Below, piece after piece: positions 24,578-32,766 of a stretch of DNA of 64,000 nt (positions within the stretch are counted from its first letter, which is position 1; every line of letters starts with the position of its first letter). The notes under the pieces were generated by a model. The model saw nothing but the letters and a program-made list of their open reading frames with translations, made no database searches and was not told where the DNA came from. Origin of the DNA: Flavobacterium luteolum. Lineage in GTDB: Bacteria; Bacteroidota; Bacteroidia; Flavobacteriales; Flavobacteriaceae. Both the position numbers and the translations under genes were made by a program. Where the stretch lies: NCBI RefSeq assembly GCF_027111275.1, contig NZ_CP114286.1, positions 2,480,001 through 2,544,000 on the forward strand. The letters run 5' to 3'.

Positions 24578-25486
24578 TTATACGTTTTTCAAATTGATAA
24601 CTTCTTGATCGGTCAAAAAGCGCCAGTTTCCGCGAGGAAGATTCTTTTTGGTCAATCCAGCAAACGAAACACGGTCAATTCTTAAAACATTATATTCGAA
24701 AGATTCAAAAATAGAACGCACCACTTTTACGTTAGCCGTACGTAGTTTAAGACCAACTTCGCTTTTTGGTTCATTATCAATATAGCTTACTTCTTCAACA
24801 AAAACGCGGTGTCCGTCAAGAACTAAACCTTTGCTGATTTTTTCTAAATCTTCAAATTTTAAGTTTTTGTCTAAAGAAACCTGATATATTTTAGATGATT
24901 TCTGATTCGGCAATGTAAATTTACGAATCATATCGGTGTCGTTTGTAAACAAAAGCAAACCAGTTGTATTCTTGTCCATTCTTCCGACAGCAGCAATTTT
25001 TGCATTTGTAGCACCACGAACAAGTTCTAGAACGTTACGATATTCCTGGCCTTCATCAAAGGCAGTTGTAAAGTTTTTAGGTTTATTCAATAAAATATAT
25101 TCTTTCTTTTCAGGAGTTAATGTCACACCGTCAAAGTTTACAACATCATTCAGTTTTACCAAATAACCCATTTCTGTAACTACAGTACCGTTCACTTTAA
25201 CGTTTCCAGACTGAATATAAATGTCGGCGTCACGACGAGAACAAACACCAGAATTAGAGATGTATTTGTTCAGACGAATTTCATCTGAAGCTTTTTGTCT
25301 CTTCGCTGGCTGATTTTGTTTTCTAAATTTTTCAGCAGCAGCTTCCTGAGCAGCTTTAACTTCAGGTTTTACTTTTTTAGGCCCTTGCGCGCGCTTAGCC
25401 ATAGGAGGTTTTGGCTTGTTAGAGTTTGGTCGTGAGCTATTTGGTCTCGATCCGCCTCTTTTATTGTTGCCTTCCTTGTTGTTCAT
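24578..25486 (-). CDS. 23S rRNA pseudouridine synthase, RsuA/RluB family
   Basis: The 302-residue protein has a basic, Asn/Pro/Lys-rich low-complexity N-terminus (about 1-65). An S4 RNA-binding domain follows (R-L-N-K-Y-I-S-N-S-G-V-C-S-R-R-D-A-D), then the RsuA/RluB/E/F catalytic domain with V-G-R-M-D-K-N-T-T-G-L-L-L-F-T-N-D; the Asp of R-M-D is the nucleophile. It converts specific uridines in rRNA to pseudouridine; RluB (23S) is most likely from the layout. It is the last gene of the mevalonate cluster, 224 bp after ubiA with a repeat in between. Confidence 0.9.
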   Translation of the reverse strand: MNNKEGNNKRGGSRPNSSRPNSNKPKPPMAKRAQGPKKVKPEVKAAQEAAAEKFRKQNQPAKRQKASDEIRLNKYISNSGVCSRRDADIYIQSGNVKVNGTVVTEMGYLVKLNDVVNFDGVTLTPEKKEYILLNKPKNFTTAFDEGQEYRNVLELVRGATNAKIAAVGRMDKNTTGLLLFTNDTDMIRKFTLPNQKSSKIYQVSLDKNLKFEDLEKISKGLVLDGHRVFVEEVSYIDNEPKSEVGLKLRTANVKVVRSIFESFEYNVLRIDRVSFAGLTKKNLPRGNWRFLTDQEVINLKNV

Positions 25487-25613
25487 AGAATCATTAATTT
25501 GTGCAAAGATAGTTTTTTCCTGCTAATAAATCTTAAGTTCAATGTTCTTAGATTAATAGCGTTTTATTTTAAGATGTTCAGAAGCAATGTAATTGGCTTT
25601 TTTGTAATAGATT

Positions 25614-25702
25614 ATTACGCAAAGATTCACAAAGAATTTCATGGAGTTGCACAAAAATACTCTGCGAATCTCTGTGAAATTCTTTGTGTATCTCTGTGGA
25701 AG
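25614..25702. repeat. Palindromic repeat related to the AACCGC family (TTACGCAAAGATTC variant)
   Basis: CACAAAGAATTTCATGGAG on the left is complementary, with two mismatches, to CTCTGTGAAATTCTTTGTG on the right. It lies between the UbiA and pseudouridine synthase genes and creates a spurious plus-strand reading frame. Confidence 0.75.
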
Positions 25703-25709
25703 AAAAAAC

Positions 25710-26636
25710 TTAGTAATTAGAAATCAATTCGCGACCATGCCATAAGACGCTTGGATTAATGAGAACAATGCAGCAAACGCCAGATACAATCAGGAACTTA
25801 AGAACATTATGAAGTTTTAGATATTGTTCTTTAGAATCAGATTTCCATAAATAAATTAGGAAGAAAAGCAAAACTCCAAAACAGACGTAAAAATAAATAT
25901 CCATATAGCCCACGTCATAAATATTAACCAAAACATAAACAGGTAAGATGGTAGACAAAGTCAAAACTGTTATAATTTGCTTAGAAATTTTTTCTCCGTA
26001 TAAAACCGGAATTGTTCTATACTCACTTACCAAGTCACCTTTCAGGTTTTCAAGATCTTTTATCATTTCGCGAATCAACAAAAGCAGAAACAGGAAAACC
26101 GCATGTGCCGAAATCACCACAAAATGACTCATGTGATTCTCAATTTCTTCAAACGAAATCTTATTATAGAAATAAAGTAAAATGGCAAAAAAAGGTGTCA
26201 CAGCAAGCAATGCAGACATTAAATTCCCAATAATTGGATACTTTTTAATTTTATGCGAATAAAACCAAATCATAAAAATATAGCCTGAAAAGAACAAAAA
26301 AGCTCTCCACGAAACTATAAAAGCCATTAGAACCGCAAGAAAATTCAAACTGAAATAAACGTTTAATTTAGTTTTCTGACTTACCAAACGATCGAGCATT
26401 GATTTATTCGGACGATTAATCAGATCTTTCTGGCTATCGTAAAAATTATTGATAATATAACCAGAAGCAATTGTAATAGCTGAAGCAAAAACAATTAAAA
26501 ACAAAGGAAAATCAAGCAAGATATCCAGTGCTCTAATTTCTGGTGCCAGTATAAAAATTGCCGATAAGTATTGTGCTAAAACAATAATAGGAATATTGTA
26601 ACCTCGAACTACAGAGAACAGACTAACAATTTTCAT
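25710..26636 (-). CDS. UbiA family prenyltransferase (geranylgeranylglycerol-phosphate geranylgeranyltransferase-like)
   Basis: With ATG 26636 as start the protein has 308 residues and about eight membrane segments; the frame extends 10 codons further, but M-K-I-V-S-L-F-S-V-V-R-G-Y-N is the natural beginning. The prenyl-diphosphate binding motifs are N-N-F-Y-D-S-Q-K-D near 65-73 and a second acidic motif E-M-I-K-D-L-E-N-L-K-G-D near 190-201. UbiA enzymes move isoprenyl groups onto a ring or glycerol-phosphate acceptor. The position in a mevalonate cluster fits an isoprenoid user; the archaeal-lipid-like name is customary for Flavobacteriia but unproven here. Confidence 0.82.
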   Translation of the reverse strand: MKIVSLFSVVRGYNIPIIVLAQYLSAIFILAPEIRALDILLDFPLFLIVFASAITIASGYIINNFYDSQKDLINRPNKSMLDRLVSQKTKLNVYFSLNFLAVLMAFIVSWRAFLFFSGYIFMIWFYSHKIKKYPIIGNLMSALLAVTPFFAILLYFYNKISFEEIENHMSHFVVISAHAVFLFLLLLIREMIKDLENLKGDLVSEYRTIPVLYGEKISKQIITVLTLSTILPVYVLVNIYDVGYMDIYFYVCFGVLLFFLIYLWKSDSKEQYLKLHNVLKFLIVSGVCCIVLINPSVLWHGRELISNY

Positions 26637-26728
26637 TACTAAAAGTTTGTGTTGTCTGCTTAACATAAATGATATAGTGGGATTGATTTGATTTAGGGAA
26701 GTTAAAGTATATTTTTCGATTCTGAAAA

Positions 26729-27319
26729 CTAGAGCTTGTTTTTTAACAATTCTTCAGATCCATAACCTAATTTTCGAATGCACGCCAAAGCTTGTTTTTG
26801 TGTAATGTCGATTTCTGTAATGTCTTTTTTGTCTACAAAAACTACTGATCCGCTCCACGGATTTGGAGCATCTGGTATAAAGACGGTGAATTTCTCATCA
26901 CTGACTTGCTCTATTAAAAAAGCAAATTGCAAACCCGCATCTGTAGGGACTAAAATTACTTTTAAATCGTCTTTAGATTCTAAACCCAATATATTTTCAT
27001 TCATGCTTTTCATAAATGAATAGCCAGGAACAAAACTTAAAATTCCGTCTTCTAATTTCTGAACTAATTTTTCTGCGGCTGCAGTTTTTGCCAATAATCC
27101 AGCAATAAAACAAATTAGAACTATGATTAATATTCCAACAAGCTCCTGAATTGCAAGACCTAAAACGCTTACTTTTGGTAAAGTGCTTACAAGTGGCAGT
27201 GTAGTCTTTTGTACAAGACCATATCCTTTTTCCAAAACGATTAATAGTACAACCAGCGGTACTAAGAACAGAATTCCTCCTAAAAAAGTTGCTTTGAGAA
27301 TCTTTAAAATACTTTTCAT
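26729..27319 (-). CDS. DUF502 family membrane protein
   Basis: The ATG at 27319 gives 196 residues. There are two membrane segments (about 8-30 and 48-72), then a soluble domain with S-F-V-P-G-Y-S-F-M-K-S, V-L-V-P-T-D-A-G-L-Q-F-A-F-L and the F-I-P-D-A-P-N-P-W-S-G-S motif. These are DUF502 signatures (related to plant COV1-type proteins); the function is unknown. It lies between ubiA and the GHMP kinase in the mevalonate cluster, on the same strand with short gaps. Confidence 0.87.
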   Translation of the reverse strand: MKSILKILKATFLGGILFLVPLVVLLIVLEKGYGLVQKTTLPLVSTLPKVSVLGLAIQELVGILIIVLICFIAGLLAKTAAAEKLVQKLEDGILSFVPGYSFMKSMNENILGLESKDDLKVILVPTDAGLQFAFLIEQVSDEKFTVFIPDAPNPWSGSVVFVDKKDITEIDITQKQALACIRKLGYGSEELLKNKL

Positions 27320-27389
27320 AGGCAATAATTTTTTAAGATTAAATGTTTAGGAAATGGTATTCAATAGCAATATTTTAAGAGGTTTAACT

Positions 27390-28328
27390 TTAAAACTGAT
27401 AAACTACTTCTAATTTATAGTCTTTCAAGGACGCTTTGGCTCTTTCTAAATCTTCCGTAAAACCTAGAATATAACCTCCACCACCAGAACCGCAAAGTTT
27501 TAGGTAATAATCGTTTGTATCAATTCCGTGTTGCCAGATTCCGTGAAATTGTTCTGGAATCATTGGTTTAAAATGATTTAAAACAACTTTAGAAAGCTTT
27601 TTAGTATTGGTAAACAAAGATTTCATGTCACCATGTAAAAAGTTTTCTACACAAGCATCGGTATATTTTACAAACTGGTTTTTAAGCATGGCACGGAAAC
27701 CTTTATCTTTTAAGTTTTCCATAAAAATGCTAACCATTGGAGCAGTTTCGCCCACAATTCCTGAATCTAACAAAAAGACCGCACCTTTTCCGTCAAAACT
27801 TTGAGTCGGAATTCCAGTAGCTTCAATATTATCTTTAGAATTAATCAGGATTGGAATACTCAAATAGCTGTTTAAAGGGTCTAAACCAGAACTTTTTCCG
27901 TGGAAAAAGCTTTCCATTTGAGAAAATATATTTTTTAAGTGTAATAATTTTTCACGAGTCAGATTCTCCAGAACAGTGATTTTGTTGGTAGCATATTTAT
28001 CATAAATAGCTGCAACAAGCGCACCGCTACTTCCAACGCCATATCCTTGCGGAATACTAGAATCGAAGTACATTCCAGTTTCAACATCATTTTTTAAAGT
28101 TTCTAAATCGAAAGTAACCAATTCTGGTTGCTGTGTATGCAACACTTCAAGATAAGAAGCAAAACTTCTTAAACTTCTGTTTGATGAAATTGCTTCTTCT
28201 GTAGGCTCTTCAGATTTTTTTAAAGCGCCATTGTAAAAGTTATAAGGAATAGAAAGTCCTTTAGAGTCGCGGATAATTCCGTATTCTCCAAAGAGTAATA
28301 TTTTTGAGTAAAATAGTGGTCCTTTCAT
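27390..28328 (-). CDS. GHMP kinase (mevalonate kinase-like)
   Basis: The 312-residue cytoplasmic kinase starts K-I-L-L-F-G-E-Y-G-I-I (motif 1). It has the ATP loop P-Q-G-Y-G-V-G-S-S-G-A-L-V-A-A near 96-110 and the C-terminal G-S-G-G-G-G-Y-I-L-G motif 3. GHMP kinases phosphorylate small alcohols; mevalonate is the likely substrate because diphosphomevalonate decarboxylase is the adjacent gene. Phosphomevalonate kinase is also possible, since Bacteroidota use several divergent GHMP kinases in this pathway. It lies 50 bp after mvaD in the same operon. Confidence 0.85.
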   Translation of the reverse strand: MKGPLFYSKILLFGEYGIIRDSKGLSIPYNFYNGALKKSEEPTEEAISSNRSLRSFASYLEVLHTQQPELVTFDLETLKNDVETGMYFDSSIPQGYGVGSSGALVAAIYDKYATNKITVLENLTREKLLHLKNIFSQMESFFHGKSSGLDPLNSYLSIPILINSKDNIEATGIPTQSFDGKGAVFLLDSGIVGETAPMVSIFMENLKDKGFRAMLKNQFVKYTDACVENFLHGDMKSLFTNTKKLSKVVLNHFKPMIPEQFHGIWQHGIDTNDYYLKLCGSGGGGYILGFTEDLERAKASLKDYKLEVVYQF

Positions 28329-28378
28329 GATTTATTTTATGTCTTTCTAATAAAAAATTTAATTAAAGATACGGAAAA

Positions 28379-29479
28379 TTATAATGCAATTGCACCGCTC
28401 CCAATTTTGTCGCAAATGTACTGACCATTCTGACAAAAAACAACTAATTCATCCTGAATAAATTGTAATACTTTTTCGCTAACGTTTTCAGGATAAAGTA
28501 CATGAACATTTGCTCCAGCATCAAGCGTAAAACATACTGGAATCTTGGTTTCATTTCTGAATTTCCAGATTGCATTTATGATTTGTAATGTATTAGGTTT
28601 CATTAAAATAAAATACGGCATCGAAGTCATCATCATGGCATGCAAAGTCAAAGCTTCACTTTCTACAACTTTGATGAATTCGTCTAAGTTTCCACTTTCA
28701 AAAATGGCAATCAATTTATCTAGATTTTCGTGTGCTTGTGCAAAACGTCTTTCGGCATACGGATGATTGTGCATTAGATCGTGTCCAACGGTACTCGAAA
28801 CTTGTTTTTCGCCTTTGTCAACCAATAAAATAGTATCTTGATAATTCTTGAAGTTCTGGTGAATTGTATATGGAAATTCAACTCCAAATAAGTCGGTGCT
28901 TCCTTCAATATTAGCCTGATTCCCCCAAACTACTACATTTCCTTTTACGCTTCGGCAAGCACTTCCAGAACCTAAACGAGCTAGAAATGAAGCTTTTTGA
29001 AAGAAATAATCATCCGCCATCTCAGGATTTAGTTTCCTTTCTAAACTCATAAAATTCATTGCCAATGCAGCCATTCCAGACGCTGAAGAAGCAATTCCTG
29101 AGCTGTGTGGAAAAGTGTTCTGAGTGTCAATCGTAAAATGATAGTCTTTCAAAAACGGCAAATAAACCTCAACTCTTTCTAAAAACTTCTGAATCTTTGG
29201 TTTAAAGTCTTCTTTTGGTTTTCCTTCAAAAAGCAAATCAAAAGAAAAACCATTTGTCTCGCTGAGCGGAGTCGAAGCGTCTTTTTTAGAGAACGCAAGT
29301 TTGGTGATCGTTTTACAATTATTCAAAGTAAAACTTACAGAAGGATTTGCAGGAATCTGGTTGTCTTTTTTCCCCCAGTATTTCACCAATGCAATGTTGC
29401 TTGGAGCGCTCCATTCAAAATTTCCGTTTTCGATTGTTGAAGTATATGGATTTGGTATAAAATCGGCTGCTGTAAACAT
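28379..29479 (-). CDS. mvaD: Diphosphomevalonate decarboxylase with repeat insertion
   Basis: The 366-residue protein decarboxylates mevalonate diphosphate to isopentenyl diphosphate. Signatures: A-P-S-N-I-A-L-V-K-Y-W-G-K near 25-37, N-P-S-V-S-F-T-L near 45-52, H-S-S-G-I-A-S-S-A-S-G-M near 124-135, the C-terminal D-A-G-A-N-V-H block. Residues about 67-75 (D-A-S-T-P-L-S-E-T) are translated from a fragment of the GAGCGGAGTCGAAG intergenic repeat (29255-29279), in frame, in a surface beta-region. It heads the minus-strand isoprenoid cluster; a TATCTTTG -7-like box reads from 29504 to 29497. Confidence 0.93.
   Translation of the reverse strand: MFTAADFIPNPYTSTIENGNFEWSAPSNIALVKYWGKKDNQIPANPSVSFTLNNCKTITKLAFSKKDASTPLSETNGFSFDLLFEGKPKEDFKPKIQKFLERVEVYLPFLKDYHFTIDTQNTFPHSSGIASSASGMAALAMNFMSLERKLNPEMADDYFFQKASFLARLGSGSACRSVKGNVVVWGNQANIEGSTDLFGVEFPYTIHQNFKNYQDTILLVDKGEKQVSSTVGHDLMHNHPYAERRFAQAHENLDKLIAIFESGNLDEFIKVVESEALTLHAMMMTSMPYFILMKPNTLQIINAIWKFRNETKIPVCFTLDAGANVHVLYPENVSEKVLQFIQDELVVFCQNGQYICDKIGSGAIAL
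29255..29279. repeat. GAGCGGAGTCGAAG repeat fragment inside mvaD
   Basis: CTCGCTGAGCGGAGTCGAAG is identical in its core to the left arm of the intergenic element 300 bp away at 29582, including the GGAG variant that the copies at 9604 and 17611 do not have. Confidence 0.85.
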
Positions 29480-29496
29480 GAAAGTATAAATTTTGG

Positions 29497-29504
29497 CAAA
29501 GATA
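29497..29504 (-). promoter_or_regulatory. Candidate -7 box of the mevalonate cluster
   Basis: CAAAGATA on the plus strand is TATCTTTG on the minus strand, matching TAnnTTTG, 18 bp before the mvaD ATG. No exact TTG is found at the -33 position, so support is partial. Confidence 0.35.
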
Positions 29505-29521
29505 ACTTTTTCATTTTTCCA

Positions 29522-29687
29522 CCATATAAGTTATATAAGAAATTATAAGCATGGTTTACTAAAAATGAACTGTGACATGATTGTCATCCTGAGCGGAGTC
29601 GAAGGCTTATGAATTGGAAAGGGCTTCGACTCCGCTCAGCCTGACACAGAATTAAATCCTTCAAATGAACTTATATAACTTATATGG
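29522..29687. repeat. Palindrome nested in palindrome upstream of tspO
   Basis: The outer arms CCATATAAGTTATATAAG (29522-29539) and CTTATATAACTTATATGG (29670-29687) are exact reverse complements. Inside lies a complete GAGCGGAGTCGAAG element (29582-29604 with 29624-29646, also exact apart from two positions). A close relative of the outer element is at 40661-40736. Confidence 0.9.
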
Positions 29688-29732
29688 TTTAAACTTTTCT
29701 TTTGACTATTTTTGAATTCAAAATTTGATACA

Positions 29733-30209
29733 ATGAATAAGTTCGTAAAAATCGCTATAGCTTTAGTAATTTGTTTAACAGTAGGATATTCTGCCGGAGT
29801 AGTTACAAAACCCAGCATTGAAACTTGGTATGTCATGCTGGAAAAGCCAGTTTTTAATCCACCGAACTGGATTTTTATGCCAGTTTGGACTGTGATTTAT
29901 ATTTTAATGGCAATTGCAGCGGCGTTGGTTTGGGATAGAATAAAAGAAAATACAGAAGAGGTTAAAAAAGCATTGCTGTTCTTTATCATTCAATTGATTT
30001 TAAACTCAATTTGGTCTTATTTATTTTTTGGATTAAAAAATCCGATGTTGGCTTTAATCGAAATTGTTCTTTTATGGCTAATGATTTATGAAACGTATTT
30101 GAAATTCATCAAAATCAATAAAATTTCAGGTTATTTATTAATTCCATATTTGGCTTGGGTTGGATTTGCGACAGTTTTGAATGCTAGTATTTGGTGGTTG
30201 AATAAGTAA
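29733..30209 (+). CDS. TspO/MBR family tryptophan-rich sensory protein
   Basis: ATG 29733 is chosen (158 residues); the frame can be extended to a TTG in the promoter region. Five membrane helices and the Trp-rich pattern W-Y-V-M-L-E-K-P-V-F-N-P-P-N-W-I-F, P-V-W-T-V-I-Y, L-N-S-I-W-S-Y-L-F-F-G and a final L-N-A-S-I-W-W-L-N identify TspO. The family binds porphyrins and other ligands in the membrane and is linked to stress responses. A TATTTTTG -7-like box lies at 29707-29714. Confidence 0.93.
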   Translation: MNKFVKIAIALVICLTVGYSAGVVTKPSIETWYVMLEKPVFNPPNWIFMPVWTVIYILMAIAAALVWDRIKENTEEVKKALLFFIIQLILNSIWSYLFFGLKNPMLALIEIVLLWLMIYETYLKFIKINKISGYLLIPYLAWVGFATVLNASIWWLNK

Positions 30210-30215
30210 AATTTA

Positions 30216-30250
30216 GTTTCAAGTTTCAGGTTTTTCTTTGTTTCAAGTTT
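30216..30250. repeat. TTTCAAGTTTCAGG-type repeat, intergenic copy
   Basis: GTTTCAAGTTTCAGG, then TTTCAAGTTT, follows the tspO stop. It is the same unit as at 20348 and in the glycosyltransferase gene. Confidence 0.7.
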
Positions 30251-30270
30251 AATTAGTGCGTTAATACTTT

Positions 30271-31251
30271 ATGAATAGATTTAAAATCTTCGTGGCTATT
30301 TTGGTTTTGATATCATTTAAAGCTTTTGCTTGTTTGAATGGTGAAACTAAAATTTTAAAAAATGGAGCTTATGCTTATCAAGATTATGATGGAATTAATC
30401 CTCAAGGGCATTATTTTTTCAAGGGAGATTTTCCAAGATTGATTATTGAACTTGACAGCTTATATAAGAAGACCAAAGATTTAGATTATCTATCTGATAA
30501 AGGATATCTTTTAATTGTTCTAGGAAAATATGATGAAGCTCTAAAATTATATCTGAACATTGAAAAAATTAAACCTAATAGATATTCCACGGCATCTAAC
30601 TTAGGAACACTTTACGAATTAATGGGTGAAAACCAAAAAGCCTATGATTGGATTAAAAAGTCTATTGCTATAAATCCAAAATCTCATGAAGGATCAGAAT
30701 GGCTTCACTTGAAAATATTAGAAGCAAAAATCAAGAATTTAAAGGATGTTTCAGGTCAGTTTTTAATAAATACAAATTTTGGAACTTCACGTGAGCCTAA
30801 AACAAAATTGTCTCAAAAAGAGATTGAGGAATTGGCACAATCAATTTATTTTCAGGTAAATGAAAGAATGTCTTTTATAGAACCAAAAGATAAAATTATT
30901 GCTATTCTACTCTTTGAACTTGGCAATCTTGCAGAATTGTTAGGAAAAAATAACAGTGCGCTTGAGACTTACAGAACTGCAAGAAATTATGGTTATGAGG
31001 GAGATTTGATTGTAGAAAGAATGATCAATAGCGCTCAAGGTGAAATTGATTACTATCGTGAAAGAGCAGTAAGTTATGGTTCTCAACTTCGTGAATTAAG
31101 AGAAAGCAAAGGGAATATATATTCAGATTATATATCTCAAATTGAAATAATTATTATTATCCTTTCGGGAATAATGCTAATTTTATTAATTGTTTTTGTT
31201 GTGTTTTTTTTAAAATGGAAGAAATTAAAAAAAACTACTTCAACTTCTTAA
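30271..31251 (+). CDS. Exported TPR protein with C-terminal membrane anchor
   Basis: The 326-residue protein has a signal peptide (about 1-20), two or three TPR-like units (for example L-G-K-Y-D-E-A-L-K-L-Y and G-E-N-Q-K-A-Y-D-W-I-K-K-S-I-A-I-N-P near 85-130), a helical middle and one C-terminal membrane helix (about 290-315) followed by basic residues. The TPR part should face the periplasm. Function is unknown. Its last 17 bp overlap the 3' end of the convergent gene at 31235. Confidence 0.7.
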   Translation: MNRFKIFVAILVLISFKAFACLNGETKILKNGAYAYQDYDGINPQGHYFFKGDFPRLIIELDSLYKKTKDLDYLSDKGYLLIVLGKYDEALKLYLNIEKIKPNRYSTASNLGTLYELMGENQKAYDWIKKSIAINPKSHEGSEWLHLKILEAKIKNLKDVSGQFLINTNFGTSREPKTKLSQKEIEELAQSIYFQVNERMSFIEPKDKIIAILLFELGNLAELLGKNNSALETYRTARNYGYEGDLIVERMINSAQGEIDYYRERAVSYGSQLRELRESKGNIYSDYISQIEIIIIILSGIMLILLIVFVVFFLKWKKLKKTTSTS

Positions 31252-31957
31252 ACTCTTCATTTTTAGAATATAGAAAGTCTATTAATTCTAAATCATTTGA
31301 TTTTTCTAAAAGGGTTTTAGATTTTGGGTCTTCAATACAAAATTTTAAGAAAATTTCTTTCTCTTCGGGTTTTATCTTCAAATTTTTGATGAAAAAATCA
31401 GGAGAGCAAGAAGCAATGACAAGTTTCTTAAAACGGTCATCACGTGGCTCAATTTTTTTCTTCGGTTTATCAAAAATGGGGTAACTAAAATCTAGTCCAT
31501 TTTTGATCCTCCCGTCATAAACATTCAATTTTGAAGCCACTTCGTCAAATTGTTTACGATTTTTAATCTCCTTTATTTTTTCCTTATTATTGGCGATTTT
31601 TTTAATTTCAGCTTTATTAAAAACGGATCTAGAAACCGTAACATTCTCCAATTCTTCAGCTTTTGGAGTCATTTCAACAATGAGATAGCTTTTTTCTAAA
31701 TCTTTCGCGGTTAGTTTCAATCTTGTAAATAAGTAATTATTGGAAAAAAACAATATACTGTCTTGCTCTTTAACTAAAATTGAAAATTCTCCAAATTCAT
31801 TTGTTCTCGTGCTGATTTTGGCTGTTTTATTAATGACTTCTACATTTTGAAGTGCACTTTCCTGAGAAACAACTTTTCCATGGAGTAATTTTTCGGTTTG
31901 AGAAATACTAAGCTGATAGGTTAAAAAAGAAATTGTAGTAAGTAATTTTACTTTCAT
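31235..31957 (-). CDS. Exported carboxypeptidase-regulatory-like domain protein (paralogue 1)
   Basis: The 240-residue protein has a signal peptide (about 1-19) and an N-terminal beta-sandwich of the CarboxypepD-regulatory-like type (L-H-G-K-V-V, N-V-E-V-I-N-K-T-A-K-I-S-T-R-T-N-E-F-G-E-F-S-I-L-V, near 25-70). An unassigned C-terminal region ends with a conserved L-K-I-K-P-E-E-K-E-I-F-L-K-F-C motif. It lacks the plug and barrel of a TonB-dependent receptor. It is a tandem paralogue of the gene upstream (10 bp gap), and the two are likely co-transcribed. Function is unknown. Confidence 0.7.
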   Translation of the reverse strand: MKVKLLTTISFLTYQLSISQTEKLLHGKVVSQESALQNVEVINKTAKISTRTNEFGEFSILVKEQDSILFFSNNYLFTRLKLTAKDLEKSYLIVEMTPKAEELENVTVSRSVFNKAEIKKIANNKEKIKEIKNRKQFDEVASKLNVYDGRIKNGLDFSYPIFDKPKKKIEPRDDRFKKLVIASCSPDFFIKNLKIKPEEKEIFLKFCIEDPKSKTLLEKSNDLELIDFLYSKNEEFKKLK

Positions 31958-31967
31958 GTAATGACTT

Positions 31968-32684
31968 TTAGTTTTTAATTCCTGAATTTAATTTTTGAAA
32001 CTCTTTGTTTTTAGTATGCAGGAAATCCATTGTGTAAAGTAAATTTTTCTGCTGTACAAGAATTTTAGCCTGCGGATCAGCATCACAAAATTGTAAAAAC
32101 AGTTCTTTTTCTTCTGGCTTTATTTTCAAATCATTTGTAAAGAAATCTAATGGAACAGTCGCTTCGGCTAATTTTTTAAAATCCAATTCCTTGAACTTAA
32201 ATTGCTCTTTTTTTCTTTTTCCTCTAAACAAATTGAAAATAGCGACTAAATCCATTCCATTTGCTATAGTCCCGTTGTATACACCTGTAGATATTGGCCC
32301 CACTGGCACAACAGTAGAATTCTCGTCTGCTGGACCGACTTTTGGAAATTTTATGTTTGTAATTAAGACTTCATCTAGTTCTTCAGGCTTTAGAATCATA
32401 TTTACAACCATGTTGTTTTGATCTATGTTTTCCTGAGAAATTTTAAATCTTTTAAAGAAATAGTCTTTGGAGTAAAAAAGCAGACTGTCTTGTGGACGGA
32501 CTAAAATTGAAAACTCGCCTAGCTCATTTGTTCTCGTACTTGTTCGAGCTGTTTTATTAATCACCTCTACTTTATTAAGCGGAATGTTTTGCGCAAGAAC
32601 TTTTCCGTTTAATAGTTTTTCTGTTTGAGAAACGCTGAGCTGATAAGTGAAAATAGAAATTGTGGTAAGTAATTTTACTCTCAT
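31968..32684 (-). CDS. Exported carboxypeptidase-regulatory-like domain protein (paralogue 2)
   Basis: This 238-residue protein has the same architecture as its neighbour: signal peptide, V-I-N-K-T-A-R-T-S-T-R-T-N-E-L-G-E-F-S-I-L-V domain core, and the C-terminal L-K-I-K-P-E-E-K-E-L-F-L-Q-F-C block. The central part, G-P-I-S-T-G-V-Y-N-G-T-I-A-N-G-M-D, differs most from the neighbour. The two ends are strongly conserved between the pair, so those parts should carry the function, which is not known. Confidence 0.7.
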   Translation of the reverse strand: MRVKLLTTISIFTYQLSVSQTEKLLNGKVLAQNIPLNKVEVINKTARTSTRTNELGEFSILVRPQDSLLFYSKDYFFKRFKISQENIDQNNMVVNMILKPEELDEVLITNIKFPKVGPADENSTVVPVGPISTGVYNGTIANGMDLVAIFNLFRGKRKKEQFKFKELDFKKLAEATVPLDFFTNDLKIKPEEKELFLQFCDADPQAKILVQQKNLLYTMDFLHTKNKEFQKLNSGIKN

Positions 32685-32766
32685 ATAGGATTAATTAGTT
32701 GAGAGTAAAATTATTAGAATAGTCTTAATGAAAACTTACGGAATATGTAAATTCTTGTTAATTAAA

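Noticed and set aside
25499..25720. Plus-strand frame of 73 codons between ubiA and the pseudouridine synthase gene
   Set aside because: Most of it is the palindromic repeat at 25614-25702; no family similarity and no promoter.
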